From: Antedon bifida
Taxonomy: Eukaryota; Echinodermata; Crinoidea; Comatulida; Antedonidae
Direction: 5' to 3'
DNA: 64,000 nucleotides
Assembly: GCA_963402885.1 (NCBI GenBank)
Contig: OY727099.1
Location: 17,379,001 to 17,443,000 of the forward strand
How positions within the stretch are numbered: position 1 is the stretch's first letter; each line of letters starts with the position of its first letter. The notes under the pieces were generated by a model. The model saw only the letters and a program-made list of their open reading frames with translations, was not told where the DNA came from and did not search any database. Below are positions 20,698 through 31,920 of this stretch, piece after piece. The translations under genes were made by a program, and so were the position numbers.

Positions 20698-21780
20698 AGG
20701 CCCGTTAGTTCCCTTTTGCACCTGCCTTGTATTTTAACTAGAAATTTGTTAACAAACTTATTTATCCTGAATACCATTACCACACCTTAGAATTAGTAGG
20801 CCTACTTTAATGAAGAAAAATCACATAAAAGTAACAATAAATCCGTTAAATTGGTGATTTTACAGACGTTTTTCTCGCATACTGTTCGCGAATTTCGCAC
20901 ACTCAATGTTCAATGTTTCGGGTTCTATGGAACCCCAAAAAAGCAAAATAAATTAGAGGGCTAAAAACTATTTGGTGAAAATCACGGTTTCGTTAACCTT
21001 TTAAAGAATAAAATAGAAAAATTCATCATAATATCCTTAGTAGGATGTCCTAGGTCTAGGCTAGGTAGGCCTAGTGATGTTGATTTAGGATCGATTATTA
21101 TTCTTTGAAAACAGAACAGTATCAGCAGTAACATATTACAGCATTTTTATTGACAAATTAACAAACATATTGAAATCAAACGTGTTTTTCACCAATAAAT
21201 GCATGAGAAATTGACGCTTTTTTAGTTAGTTTTAGTCCTCTATTATCGTTGCTATTTTGGCGCTTGTCAAAATTGTCTGAATCTAGCATTAAATTTGATC
21301 TGATTTTTTTTACATTTGTGGGCGAAAAAGTCTCTCTTTTTTTACATTTGTGGGCGTTATCACATTTGTGGGCGATGATCGTTTTCACATTTGTGGGCGG
21401 TGTTTTCACATTTGTGGTTGATGCGTTTTCACATTTGTGGTTGTTTTCACATTTGTGGGTGATGCGTTTTCACATTTGTGGTTGTTTTCACATTTGTGGG
21501 TGATGCGTTTTCACATTTGTGGTTGTTTTCACATTTGTGGGCGTTTTCACATTTGTGGGTTCAACAGCGCTCCATAGAAACAAAAATATTGAACATTGAA
21601 AAAGTGAAATTCACGAACAGTGTGCGAGAAACACGTCTGTAAAATCCTTAATTTAAAGATTTATTTATTACTTTTTATGTGATTCTTTCATTAAAGTACT
21701 TATGAGGCATACTTCTAAGGTGTGGTATTCACAATAAAATTTGGAGTCAAAATACAAGCGAAGGAAACTAGCGCCAGGTT
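20698..21780. mobile_element. ~1.08-kb inverted-repeat element with minisatellite core
   Basis: The left arm 20698-20930 (ccttgtattttaac, gaataccattaccacacctt, cttttatgtgatt reversed, gcatactgttcgcgaattt) is mirrored by 21565-21780. The arms are about 200 bases and imperfect. The interior includes a 12-copy ACATTTGTGG array. There is no coding frame. The target duplication is not clear. It is a nonautonomous element of unknown superfamily. Confidence 0.65.
21311..21565 (+). repeat. ACATTTGTGG minisatellite with higher order
   Basis: Twelve copies of ACATTTGTGG, nearly always preceded by C. The later copies alternate TTG and GTGATGCG spacers, giving a ~41-bp higher-order unit repeated about three times. 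Each copy contains CATTTG, an E-box-type CANNTG. Confidence 0.85.
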
Positions 21781-22534
21781 TATTAGTATACATGGACAAC
21801 AATAAATAAAAATCGTTCGTAATATACCTAGCCTATTAAAACAGGAATAGTGTATAATTATTAATAAATTATACCAATTATTATTATATCAAAATTGATT
21901 AAATTATTTTCTAGGTTAGGGCTAAGCATATTAGCTAAAGTTTAATTTTAGGCCTAGTATTACGATTGTCGGACGTAAGTCTTTTTCACACGCGCTCCAG
22001 AATTCACTTGCAATTTTTTTCTTTGCGGCATGTTATTTGATCGGCATATCAGTTACCTTTTATTCACTGCAGGTTATTGAACTTGTCCTGGTCATCGCTG
22101 TTCACTTTATTTGCGAGAGGTACACGTGTTGATTTCCTAGAGAATGGAATGTCAAAAATGTCTTTTGCACGCCGCTCAGAGCTGCTAAAACCACGTGCTA
22201 TAGGAGGGGAATCGCCACAAGGCCGAATCCTCTCAGGGCAGAATCGTCCCGCTACCTGCTAAATCGTAAAGAGGGATTTTCCATCTCTCAGGTCTACCGG
22301 ATCGAGGCGCGGGGTGTGTGACAAAATATTATTTTCACTCTGCTAATGCTATGTTCGAGAGGCATGTTAAATTAATTGTTAACACGCTTGAAATGCCAAC
22401 AAGCATGACAGTCATTTGATGATTTTCGCTATGAACAGTTTGGGCACTTTTGTACGATATGACTTGAATGAAAAAAACAATCAAAATATAAATAATTGAT
22501 TATTAGGCCTATAATATAGCATAATAGCACGTTA
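21781..22534. other. No supported gene
   Basis: 22070-22330 is GC-richer with a 61-codon frame at 22077-22262, but the product has no family resemblance. Nothing else was seen. Confidence 0.45.
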
Positions 22535-22675
22535 AGATATGCCTCGCACCTCTTTGAAATTGTAAAATATATGCCCCGCATTTTTGGAAGTGATAAAGTA
22601 ATGCCTCGCACAAATATTTGGCGTGCCTTGCATACCTCGCTTGCCTCGCTGCCTCGCACTTTGTCAACACTCAGA
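22535..22675 (-). repeat. Solo GCGAGGCA unit
   Basis: On the minus strand it reads gagtgttgacaaagtgcgag, then gcagcgaggcaagcgagg and further GCGAGGCA copies. This is the same unit that flanks the foldback element at 17-18.7 kb, here without a foldback. Confidence 0.55.
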
Positions 22676-22942
22676 TGGACTTAGATTTAAAATATCTGTA
22701 ATCTACTGTATTCGTCCATTGACAGCGTTGATAAAGAAGCTGCTAGGCCTCGACCGTATTACGCATACAGGGAATAGCCGTCTCTACTCCGGCGGCGGGC
22801 AGGCTACAGTATACTATAGCCTATAGGGCCTAGGCTACTGTAGCTAGCTAGCTAGGCTTCTTAGACGGTGACCAGGCACCACCTAAAACTAACTGTACAT
22901 CAAAGTCGCATCTAGATATTCGAAATTGTTAACATAATTACA

Positions 22943-23296
22943 TTAAAGATGTATTGTCCCCCTGAAAAAATAATTCTTAAACATTTTTTTTTGGAATATT
23001 CCATTTTAATGTAACATAATAGTTATCCACTTTCACAAAAAATTGGATCGAAAAAAAATGTATTTACCTAAAAAAAATGTAATTTAAAGCAAAAAATGGT
23101 CAAATTGGCTGCCAGCCAATGGAATTTTGGTTGAATTTTACCATTTATTTTGTCATTTTATAAGTGAAAACATGATTTTTTCGTTTTTTTTTTCTATTGA
23201 AGTGATTAACTTGATTAAAACTACAAAATAACATATTCAAAGTCTGATTTAATTAATCTTCATTTTTCCTGTTTTTGGGGGACAATACATCTTTAA
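22943..23296. mobile_element. TTAA-flanked MITE, family A
   Basis: TTAA at both ends (22943-22946, 23293-23296) encloses inverted termini AGATGTATTGTCCCCC. Inside, ctgccagccaatggaatttt and tcaaagtctgatttaatta are family landmarks found again at 25.9, 32.1 and 42.8 kb. The TTAA target and short inverted ends fit a piggyBac-like MITE. There is no coding frame. Confidence 0.7.
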
Positions 23297-23499
23297 CGGT
23301 ACAAATGAATCTCTTGAGCAACGAAATACTAGCTAAATTGCCTCAACACACTCCACTGGGACGCATCGTGATATTCTACAAACACTTGAATTTCATGTTC
23401 CCACCTAAATATCTCGGCTATTATAAATCGGATTTTTTTGGATAGTAGCTCAAAATAAACTGTAGACAATACTGAACATTATGATATACTGTATGTTTG

Positions 23500-23742
23500 C
23501 AATTGTAAAGTTACTTGTATGTGTCATTTTCGACCGTCTTACCTGTGTCTGTAAATAGGCTGGCCCGCCACAAGATTTGTATCTTCTTGGGCACTGCCTA
23601 CTTCCTTTTATTGATACCTGTATACTTTTTTTTATCATCAATTGACATGTTTTATATTTTACTTGAATTTGTTATGATTACCTAATTTTATTGAAGGAAG
23701 AAATAAATGTTTAGTTGAATTGAATTGAATTGAATTTTACGT
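23500..23742 (+). mobile_element. LINE 3'-end fragment
   Basis: A 3'-UTR-like stretch (ggctggcccgccacaagattt, then cttgggcactgcc, tttatattttacttgaatt) runs into gaagaaataaatg and a TTGAA pentamer array (23713-23735). This layout is typical of LINE 3' ends with short tandem tails. No reverse transcriptase coding is present. Confidence 0.55.
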
Positions 23743-24290
23743 TTTAAAACTCACCATCCATTGCCCGCTGACAGTGTGAGGTCAATTTTTTACCTATTTT
23801 CTAAAGCACCACAGTGTTTTATTTGCAATTTAAGATCACTTGTAGGTCATCAATCATTTTGGATAGTTTCTTAAAAGAAAACTGAATATTCATAGATTCC
23901 TTACATACTTTTCTTATGAGCATTGGCTTAAAATAGACTGTGTCAAAATAGCAAAATCTATTTTGAAAAAATCTAAAAAATCCTCAAAAAGGCGGCAAAA
24001 TTCAAATAGGGTTTGCCTGTGTTATCAAGCCTTCACTTGACAGACCGTTGGATTGTAGCTAAGTTTGGGGTTAATTTTTCATTATATAATTGTAAGTAGC
24101 ATTTTAATTTTTATATCATTCTAATGTTTGATATATAAGGAACAATTGTTAGGTGTTATTTAGTTCTATATGTCGTGTTTTAAATTCACAATTGCCAAAT
24201 TAATTAAGATACCTATGTTTGAAAGTCAAAGGTTAAAATTTTATAAAAAAATGGGTGATAGAAGTAATACTAGAATAAATAAACTATAAA
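23743..24290. other. No recognisable feature
   Basis: No gene or clear repeat border. Confidence 0.4.
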
Positions 24291-24740
24291 TTTATGTCAA
24301 AGGTCAATAACCACACTTCCGGTCATTTTCAGGCAAGATCTTCTGTTAAACTGAATATGAATATATATCTTGGGAACAATTTGCTCCTAGTTTTAATTCT
24401 CTCCGACCTGCCGTTACTTAGATATGGCGAAAAGAGGTCAAAGGTCAATAACCAAACTTCCGGTCATTTTCAAGCAAGATCTTCTGTTAAACTGAATATA
24501 AATATACATATTGGGAACAATTTGCTCCTAGTTTTAATTCTCTCCGACCTGCCGTTACTTAGATATGGCGAAAAGAGGTCAAAGGTCAAAATTGCTGGAA
24601 ATGGGGTTTCCGGTCAATTTTACAAAAAATTTTCTATTAGAACTAATATTAATATATACATTGTGAACAATTTGACACCAAAATTAACTCAATACAATAT
24701 AGCATGTTGTATGAAAATAGTGGCCATTTTGTTTACATGA
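24291..24740 (-). repeat. Tandem DR1-bearing repeat
   Basis: Three ~140-base units share cttccggtcattttc, aggcaagatcttctgttaaac and gctcctagttttaattc. AGGTCAAAGGTCA occurs perfectly at 24435-24447 and 24576-24588, one per unit. It is the same family as 3.8-4.3 kb and, reversed, 60.1-60.6 kb. The open frame across it is an effect of the repetition. Confidence 0.75.
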
Positions 24741-25600
24741 TAAACAGTATTTCTCAGTTTTAGTCTCAATAACTTCAATCTACACCCATGTCCACAATCA
24801 ACTATCAAATAATTCAAATTTTTTTACACATGATCATTATATTGGAGAGATATTTTTAGAGAAGTTTCGTTACCATTGAGTGCTACCTTAATTTTTTTTT
24901 TCTGGTGTAAAAAATATAATTTTTTTGTTTTTTTTGAAAAAATGCTTATAAATTAGTATTAATTGACCAAAATTCATACTATAACCCAATATATACCTGC
25001 ATAACTATATATCAAAATAAAGATAATTTAGTAAGCTATCATTTGATACTAAATAAAATGAGGTACATTCAAAATTCACAACGTTATTAAAACAATAACA
25101 GGCGTATCTCTAATTTGACACCAAATGACCTTTGACCTCAAAATGACCCCCTTTCCCCAGGTCAAAATTCATGGAGGAATTTTTTGAGATGACTTGGGAT
25201 GCATTAGAACATGAATCCACTGAAAAACCTTTGTTAATAATTATTTCACAGATTGGCATTTTTTTGACCTAAAATTCCCTAACTATAATGGTTATGTTTA
25301 TCTTTCTGTGACCTGTTTGTTTAATGAATAGATGGTAATTATTACAAAGTATGGAAATGTTCATACTATACTAGTTTATGTCATTTTAATTTCTTTGGTT
25401 AAAAAATGTAATCAATAATTGTGGAAATTAGTTGTAGTCATAATGGTTGACCCCCCTATATAATGGACGATGACAAGACTTGGGTTGCATGAACTTTGGT
25501 ATGAACCTATAAGTAGAACAGCTCACTAGGTACATATTCAAAATCACTGTTTGGTTGCAAAATTTGCACTAAGAGATTCATATGGTGATTCATATATGTT
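24741..25600. other. No gene; one DR1 site
   Basis: TGACCTTTGACCT (minus-strand DR1) lies at 25126-25138. The rest is unassigned AT-rich sequence. Confidence 0.45.
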
Positions 25601-25675
25601 TATGAATTGTACACAAATATTAACGAAGGCTTATTATTTGAAGGCTCGCACTTGTTGGTATTTTTTCCGTTGAAT

Positions 25676-25735
25676 TACCGTCGTGGATTGCGTGCATTGC
25701 GTGCCTCGTTGACTCGCACTTTGGCAACACTCCAA
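25676..25735 (-). repeat. Fragment of GCGAGGCA unit
   Basis: On the minus strand ggagtgttgccaaagtgcgag is followed by caacgaggcacgc, matching the start of the unit at 22535-22675. Confidence 0.5.
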
Positions 25736-25904
25736 TATTTTAATACTTGTTTCATTTTTTTTAATAGAAAATGGAAGAGATTAAGGAGGAGTTGGACTGT
25801 AACTGGTATTTATTAAGTGGTTATAGAAGGAAAGCTGAATTCAATTGTCATGTCTTTTTTTAGCAATAGAGAACACATGGACATATATTTATATGTTTTG
25901 TTAT

Positions 25905-26230
25905 ACTCCAATACTAAAAAATAGTCAAATTAGCTGCCAGCTAATGGATTTTTTTTTCATTTTATAAGTGAAAACATTAGTTTTTTGGGGATTTTTTTCT
26001 ACGTAAGTGATTAACTTTGTTAAAACTACAAAAAGGCCTATTCAAATTTGATTTTAATAATTCTATGGGACAATACATCTTTAAGTTTAGTGTCATTTTT
26101 TGAACAAGATATATTGTCCTCCTGAAAAATAATTTAAATCGTTTTCATTGTGTGTAATACAGTATAACACTTTAGGGTTAGTTATTCACCTTTAACAATG
26201 ATAATATTCTTTAATTTTCTTTTTTTTTTT
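25905..26230. repeat. Two half-copies of TTAA MITE family A, head to tail
   Basis: 25905-26084 is a right half that ends gggacaatacatctttaa. After 22 bases a left half starts (gatatattgtcctcctgaaaa, 26107 on) and fades near 26230. The order right end then left end is the reverse of one intact element. Confidence 0.6.
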
Positions 26231-26619
26231 GGGATGATACATTTTAAATTTATTATTTTGCGAAAGTATTCAGGAGTAGTAAAAAAGAAGGCATCTGGTT
26301 GATATTTAATGATACTTTTAAAAACAATGATTCACTATTTCAATAAGTGGATTCATGTGAAAAAGTCATAAGATAATATACAGTGTAAATATGAGTTTGG
26401 GATATTTATTACATTTAAATAAATGAGGAAAAAGCTGTGTATGTTTTGTCATGAATAATAATAATATAATATTTAATAATAATTAGAAAATGAATGTGAA
26501 AACTTTATAGGCCTATAGTTTATATTTGAAAGTGACAAAACCATGAAGATTCCCAGTGTTTATATGAAATTTATATGGTTATAAAATGTTGTTGCAATGT
26601 GACTGTAATTATAATTGCA

Positions 26620-27770
26620 CCTCTAGTACAAACTATCTTATATGCAGATGATACCGCATTATTAGTTTCTGGCAAAAGCCCGGAAAATATTGCAAATTCT
26701 TTAAGTACCAACCTTGATTCATGTCACACTTGGTTAATCAATAATGAACTTTCACTACACGTTGATAAAACTGAGGCTATTCTTTTTGGCCCAAAGAAAA
26801 AAGTCAAAAATGTTGAAGAATTTAAAGTATATTGTAATGGTAAAGAACTATCACGGAAGCATTCTGTTAAATACTTAGGATGTTATATGGATGAAGATCT
26901 TTGTGGTGAAACCATGGTAGAAAACGTACTTGCAAAAATGTATGCACGACTTAAATATTTGTATCGACAAAGTTGTTATCTTAATAGATCAAATCGTAAA
27001 CTTTTAAGCAACGCCCTCATACTTTGTCACTTTGATTATGCGTGTTGTGCATGGTATTCTGGACTAACCAGTTACTTTAAGGGAAAACTTCAAGTTGCCC
27101 AAAATAAAGTTGCCAGATTTATTTGTAACTGGGATAACAGGTCCCATATTGGTAAGGAAGAACTTAAATCTATTGGTCAACTTAATATTGAAAGTCGGGT
27201 TAAACAATTAAAACTAAACCATGTTCACAAAATATTCAACAACCAAGCCATTCCATACATGTACACACACTTCTCCAAGACATCCACCGTCCAAAATATC
27301 ACAAGAAGAAGCTCTCATACATTCTACCTGTCTAAATCAGACACATATATCAAAGACACATTCTTCTACACAGCAGCACAACAATGGAACCTATTACCAC
27401 ACATTTTAAAAACCATTTTTAGCAAGACAGATTTTAAATTTAAAGTAAAGGAATATTTAGCAACGTCTCATGAATGAATAAATGACAGATGTATTTTAAC
27501 TTACTGTAAGACTTTAAAGAATGACTTGTAATATTATTTTAATAATCAATTTTATACAGTATGCTTTTATATGCTATGTTTTATTGTTTTACTGGTTTAA
27601 TATTTTATTGTTTGTATGTATATAATGGACCCCAATGGAAATAAGCTGGAATAATATTTACCGGCTTTTTGGGTTATCCATGGAAGACTACCGTATGTTT
27701 TAATTGTTCTTGTTTACCAATTGTAATGTATATTTGTGTACTTCCGAATAAATTCAAATCAAATCAAACC
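26620..27770 (+). mobile_element. 5'-truncated LINE with open RT frame
   Basis: An uninterrupted frame of about 285 codons (to stop 27475-27477) starts in the RT palm. It has ILYADDTALLV, then KTEAILFG, VKYLGCYMD, and a thumb and C-terminal part with HFDYACCAWYSGL and NRSHIG. The palm N-terminus and endonuclease are missing. After the stop comes a ~280-base 3' UTR and a tail aaattcaaatcaaatcaaa (27750-27768). The pattern is jockey/CR1-superfamily. The intact frame suggests a fairly recent insertion, but truncation makes it inactive. Confidence 0.8.
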
Positions 27771-28560
27771 TCTGTTGATTGGTAGGCTGCCGCTGCAAAA
27801 GATATTTGTAACACCACTAATAAATACAGTCAGCAGATCACATGTACGTGTAATCAACAATAAACGCTTTAATTCTAGTAACTGTATTGATATTGGATAC
27901 ATCTTCTTCTGTCCTTGTGATATGATGACTGCTTGTTAATATACATACAATCATGCACATTTCAGGCTTTGGAAAAGGATAACATTTTCCCACCAAAACC
28001 AAACACTGTGATTGGTTTAACCAGGGAAGAGTTAAAATACATTTTAATTTAACTCTTCCCTGGTTTAACTTACACTATTCATTGTATGCAGATCCAACCC
28101 AGAACACCCTACACAAACAGCAGCAGCTTGCACACAGAACATACAACAATCATATTCATCAGTTGCTGTTGTCTGTATACAGTAATTGATTGGCTTTCCC
28201 TTTTTGAGTTGTTTCGTTTTGGAAGAAACTACCGAAAGCAAAAACCTAAGCCCTACTATCTGAGCATAACCTATAGGCCCTGAACGAGCAGGGCCCTTAC
28301 TATAGCAAGAAGGCTAGGCCTAATTACATAGGAAATACTTCAGAGTCATCTTCTCTTATTATTTTAAATGTAGCATTGTATTGGCCAACCCACCATTTCC
28401 TAGGCCTAGCAATCGCGCCGAATCAGTACATCGTGATGCGTATAGTGGGAACCGACAAGAAAAACTAATAGACGCACGACAATTCAACTTTCAAAGCGAT
28501 CCGACGAATGAAGCTTCGCGTTCGGTGTGCACCGGCCTACAATAAATAAAACACCATTTC
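27771..28560. other. Unassigned; contains a small hairpin
   Basis: 28019-28036 and 28048-28065 are perfect 18-bp inverted repeats (aaccagggaagagttaaa) with an 11-base loop. No gene is seen. Confidence 0.5.
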
Positions 28561-28564
28561 CGTA

Positions 28565-29080
28565 ATTGTGACCTTTAACCCTAGTATGCTCATATTTTGA
28601 TAACTACAGTACTTAGAGATATGCGATTGGGCTTAAATTGATAACGACATATATGTTAATATTTGGTCTAATGAAATATTTTGTCCTAAAGTGACCGAAA
28701 ACCATGGTATTGACCCCTTCGGTAACCAATGGGCATAAAATCGTAATATTGGGCTTAAATTATGCAAGACGTATATATTTATATTTGAACTAATGACTAA
28801 ATTTGTTAATATTTGGTCTATTTAATTTTTTTGTCCTAAAGTGACCAGAAACCATACTGACCCTTGACCTGATAGTCTCACATTTTGGTAACAAATGAAC
28901 TTTTTACCCCTACCGGTTACCAAGATATAGACCATATTTTAGTTTTGGCTGCCATTTTGAAAATACCCCAAAAATGGTCGTAGCCAACAATTTTGTTTTT
29001 GGCTACAGTGATTTTTCGAGTCTATATGCCCTGGTGAAGATATATGCAAAATTTGAAAACTGACCCTAAGGCACCCCACT
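28565..29080 (-). repeat. Degenerate 'tgaccgaaaaccat' repeat
   Basis: Two related units (phrases gggcttaaatt, tttggtctaatgaaat, ttttgtcctaaagtgacc) spaced about 140 bases. They belong to the broad group of Tgacc-rich repeats in this window. Confidence 0.5.
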
Positions 29081-29224
29081 ATGTTTCACATTGTAAATGT
29101 TTTTGTGTGTTCATCTTCATCTGTATCTGAGCTTTTATTTTGTAGTTTGTGTACTTTTTTGTAGTTTCTATGTTTTGTAGGATTATCTGTTTGATCCTCT
29201 TTGACTGTACTTTTGATGATGTTT

Positions 29225-29730
29225 GTAACTAGATTTTGTTTGTGCAGGTTTCTTACATGGTCTTTTCCAATGTTTTCTCACACCAAAATTGTTACATACA
29301 GCAATTTCTGCATGTTCTAATTTACATCTACTACAAAGAGATTTTTTCACATCTATATTTACATTTTTACATCATCATTATCTGCACCCAGAACTTTCAT
29401 TTGAGAATTTGTCACTTCATGTCTTCTGATCTCATTTAGTGCTTAATTCATCTAATTTAATCTGTTCATTACTTTAAATTCTCTTTTGCATTGATCTATG
29501 TTTAACACCAATTGTTAATTGTTCACTTATCTCATCCTCATACTTGCACTTGTTGGCTTGTGTTCAGAATCTAATTGTAATGAATGAATCAATTGACTCT
29601 TCTTCTTTCTGTTTGTATTTCTGTAGATTGAATCTATTAATTCTAAAATTTGACTTTGGTTAAAAATGTTTTTCAAAACTGTCTATAATATGATTGGGAT
29701 CCTTCTTTTGGGCTTCTGTTAAGTTCCAGG
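29225..29730 (-). pseudogene. Decayed Ty3/gypsy-type gag relic
   Basis: Read on the minus strand, pieces resemble Gag of Ty3/gypsy retrotransposons: IIDSFEKHF, KQKEEESIDSFIT, KCKYEDEISEQLTIGVKHRS and a damaged zinc-knuckle area CSRCKLEHAEIAVCNNFG. Stops and frameshifts break every block, so it is inactive. No pol coding follows in the window. The LTR at 30230 lies nearby but points the other way. Confidence 0.55.
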
Positions 29731-30204
29731 TTTAAAAAATATGAATTCTTCTTGCCCTAGCCATAGTAACATGTATGTGACCTTGTCCTGACCCGTCTTG
29801 TTCTTTAATGGGCCTTTAAAAATTAACATACACTATATTACTTCCGAAATTTAGTGTATTCGGACAAAAGTTCTGTTTATAGAAGCTTGCTGATACACGG
29901 TTGCCGTATCTGACTTGTGTGTGCTCGTCTTTTTACACCACGCTACTATACTTCACGAACTAAATATTATATATGTATAATAATAATATATGTAATATTA
30001 ATTATATATGTGTTAATTCACTTTTAATTTCAAATTTTTTTTAAGAGAGAGAAAAGAGAGCGTGAAAGTGATAAGGTTACACTTCAGAGTCAATGGTTTT
30101 GGCCAACTCAATTTTGCTTATATGTATAATAATGTTTTTTTTCTTTTATATAACTTTAATTTTGCATGCCACTATTATAACCATTTTTATATTTTAAATA
30201 GATT

Positions 30205-30856
30205 AGAAAAAAAAAGGGAAACAGAGGGATGTAATATAATGATATACATTTATAATTAAGAAATCAACCTTTGTGTTAGAATTCAATTGAGTTCACGAAC
30301 TTGGCCCAGAAAGTCCAGAGGAGAGTTTGTCCAGATGTTTTAATGTCTATTTAGTTCATAATTAAATCCCAAAAGTAAACAGTTTATTTGACCTCTCTAA
30401 CCGTTCCCATCGTAAAACAATTAGATATTGACAGTTTTAAGCAAAGATTCGACAGGGCCAATTCATCATTGTAACCTCCCCAGATAAGATCAATCACTTC
30501 TACCCAAACACCCCTGGACCAACTTATGACCAATCATTAGCCTCGTAAATGACGTATGAATGCTAATGAACCGAAGCCAATATACCCCCAAGTTTCAGAA
30601 GAGCCCAGACACACCTCACAGCCACTTCACGGAGCACACACCTCACAGCCACTTCTCCAGAAGAACATCTACACTCACACCTCACCGACAGCATCACCTA
30701 ATCCTCTGTTCCTTATCCTTATACTTATAGTTGTATATTGTACTGAATCATTATTGTATCAAGTATTATTGAATAAACAATATATGTGTTACTGCAGTCA
30801 AGCGAGTAAGAGTCCTTATTACAAGTCAGTACCTCACCACAAAACACTATATTACA
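30205..30856 (+). mobile_element. LTR with adjacent polypurine tract
   Basis: 30230-30856 (627 bases) starts TGTAATATAATG and ends CACTATATTACA, a short inverted terminal repeat beginning TG and ending CA. The purine run at 30205-30229 lies directly before it, as for a 3' LTR on the plus strand. AATAAA at 30772-30777, about 80 bases before the end, fits the R/U5 region. No internal coding region on the plus strand was found upstream. The long frame through the LTR is not a gene. Confidence 0.65.
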
Positions 30857-31660
30857 GGAGGGAGGCTTATAGAAAGGCCTGCAAAATTGATAATTTCTTG
30901 CACTTATATGGGCTAAAAAATCCTCAGCTGCCACCATGTAATGTTGTTTACACAATAACATATGCTAAGATCAATCACCGTTTATCTATCAGTCTTTATT
31001 TAAATATTGCTTACAGTGTTATTTCACACATGGTAATATTATAAGTGTCCATGTTCAAAGAGAGTTATGGGTAATGAATGCCTATGGGTAATTGACGTCA
31101 TTATCTAATTATCTAAGAGGTACATTATATTACAGTGTCTAGAAAACAGATCTAGAAAACAGATCTAGAAAACACATGTTAAAAAAAGATTAGCCTAAAT
31201 CACTGTATGAATAAACAAAAAATTAAATTAGATCTCCTAAAATCCACCACAAAAAGATAAGCAAAACAGTATAAGCATAGGCATACTGTCTATTGTTTCA
31301 CTATTGTGTGCGATTTACAAATTATGATTTTCTTGTGCAATATGAATCAAAATACTTGATTCAACTTGCACGTAAAATTTAATAATATATGGTATTATAG
31401 TATATTTGGTAAAAGCTTGTACAAACCTGTTTGCATACATAAATAATACAAGTAGATTAAAAGAAATGATCAGTATGCTTTATTTAGAGAGACAATAAAT
31501 TGGACAGCAAAAGTTAGCCTAAGTAAAAGATAGGTTTTGAACAATCTTTGCAGTGGTACGAGTATAATCGCACAAAGCGTAAAATTACAACGGGGATCCC
31601 CTTTTACGCCTAATATGGGTGCAAATTATGCACCATGATTTGTTACTTACAATCTAGATG
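30857..31660. other. No gene; short tandem repeat
   Basis: 31138-31172 has about three copies of a 13-bp unit (tctagaaaacaga). A CRE-like TGACGTCA occurs at 31094-31101. Otherwise unassigned. Confidence 0.45.
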
Positions 31661-31662
31661 CT

Positions 31663-31677
31663 TTTATTATTTTTATT
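31663..31677 (-). terminator. Poly(A) signals overlapping the MRPS31 stop
   Basis: AATAAA on the minus strand (31677-31672) overlaps the stop codon, and a second AATAAA lies at 31668-31663. The 3' UTR must be very short. Confidence 0.55.
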
Positions 31678-31920
31678 GAAAGCTGAAATCTTTCTCAATT
31701 GCTCCTGTTTCTTTCAATATGCTTTCCTTACTTTTAAAATAATTCCAAAACCAATCAATATTGTCTTTTTTCTGTTGTACTGTAATGTATGGATTCATAC
31801 TGAGTCCTTGAATCACCAGCTCCATGAAATGTCGAATTGCACCCTTCTTGGGAAAGCTGGCAATGTGAGTATCAAGAAAAATGTGCTCATGAAATCCAAC
31901 ATCTTTTTCTACTTCAAGAC
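31673..31920 (-). CDS. MRPS31: MRPS31, last exon
   Basis: A pyrimidine run then AG (31922-31921) precedes GT/CTT/GAA, which completes the split Gly codon. It encodes [20 protein letters not shown] to KDFSFQ, with stop TAA at 31675-31673. This is the most conserved part of mS31. Confidence 0.87.

Noticed and set aside
22077-22262. 61-codon frame in a GC-richer patch
   Set aside because: No recognisable motif, splice context or repeat relation. Not enough to call a gene.
30556-31044. 162-codon open frame
   Set aside because: It starts inside the LTR and runs out of it. No protein family resemblance; it contains the LTR poly(A) signal.
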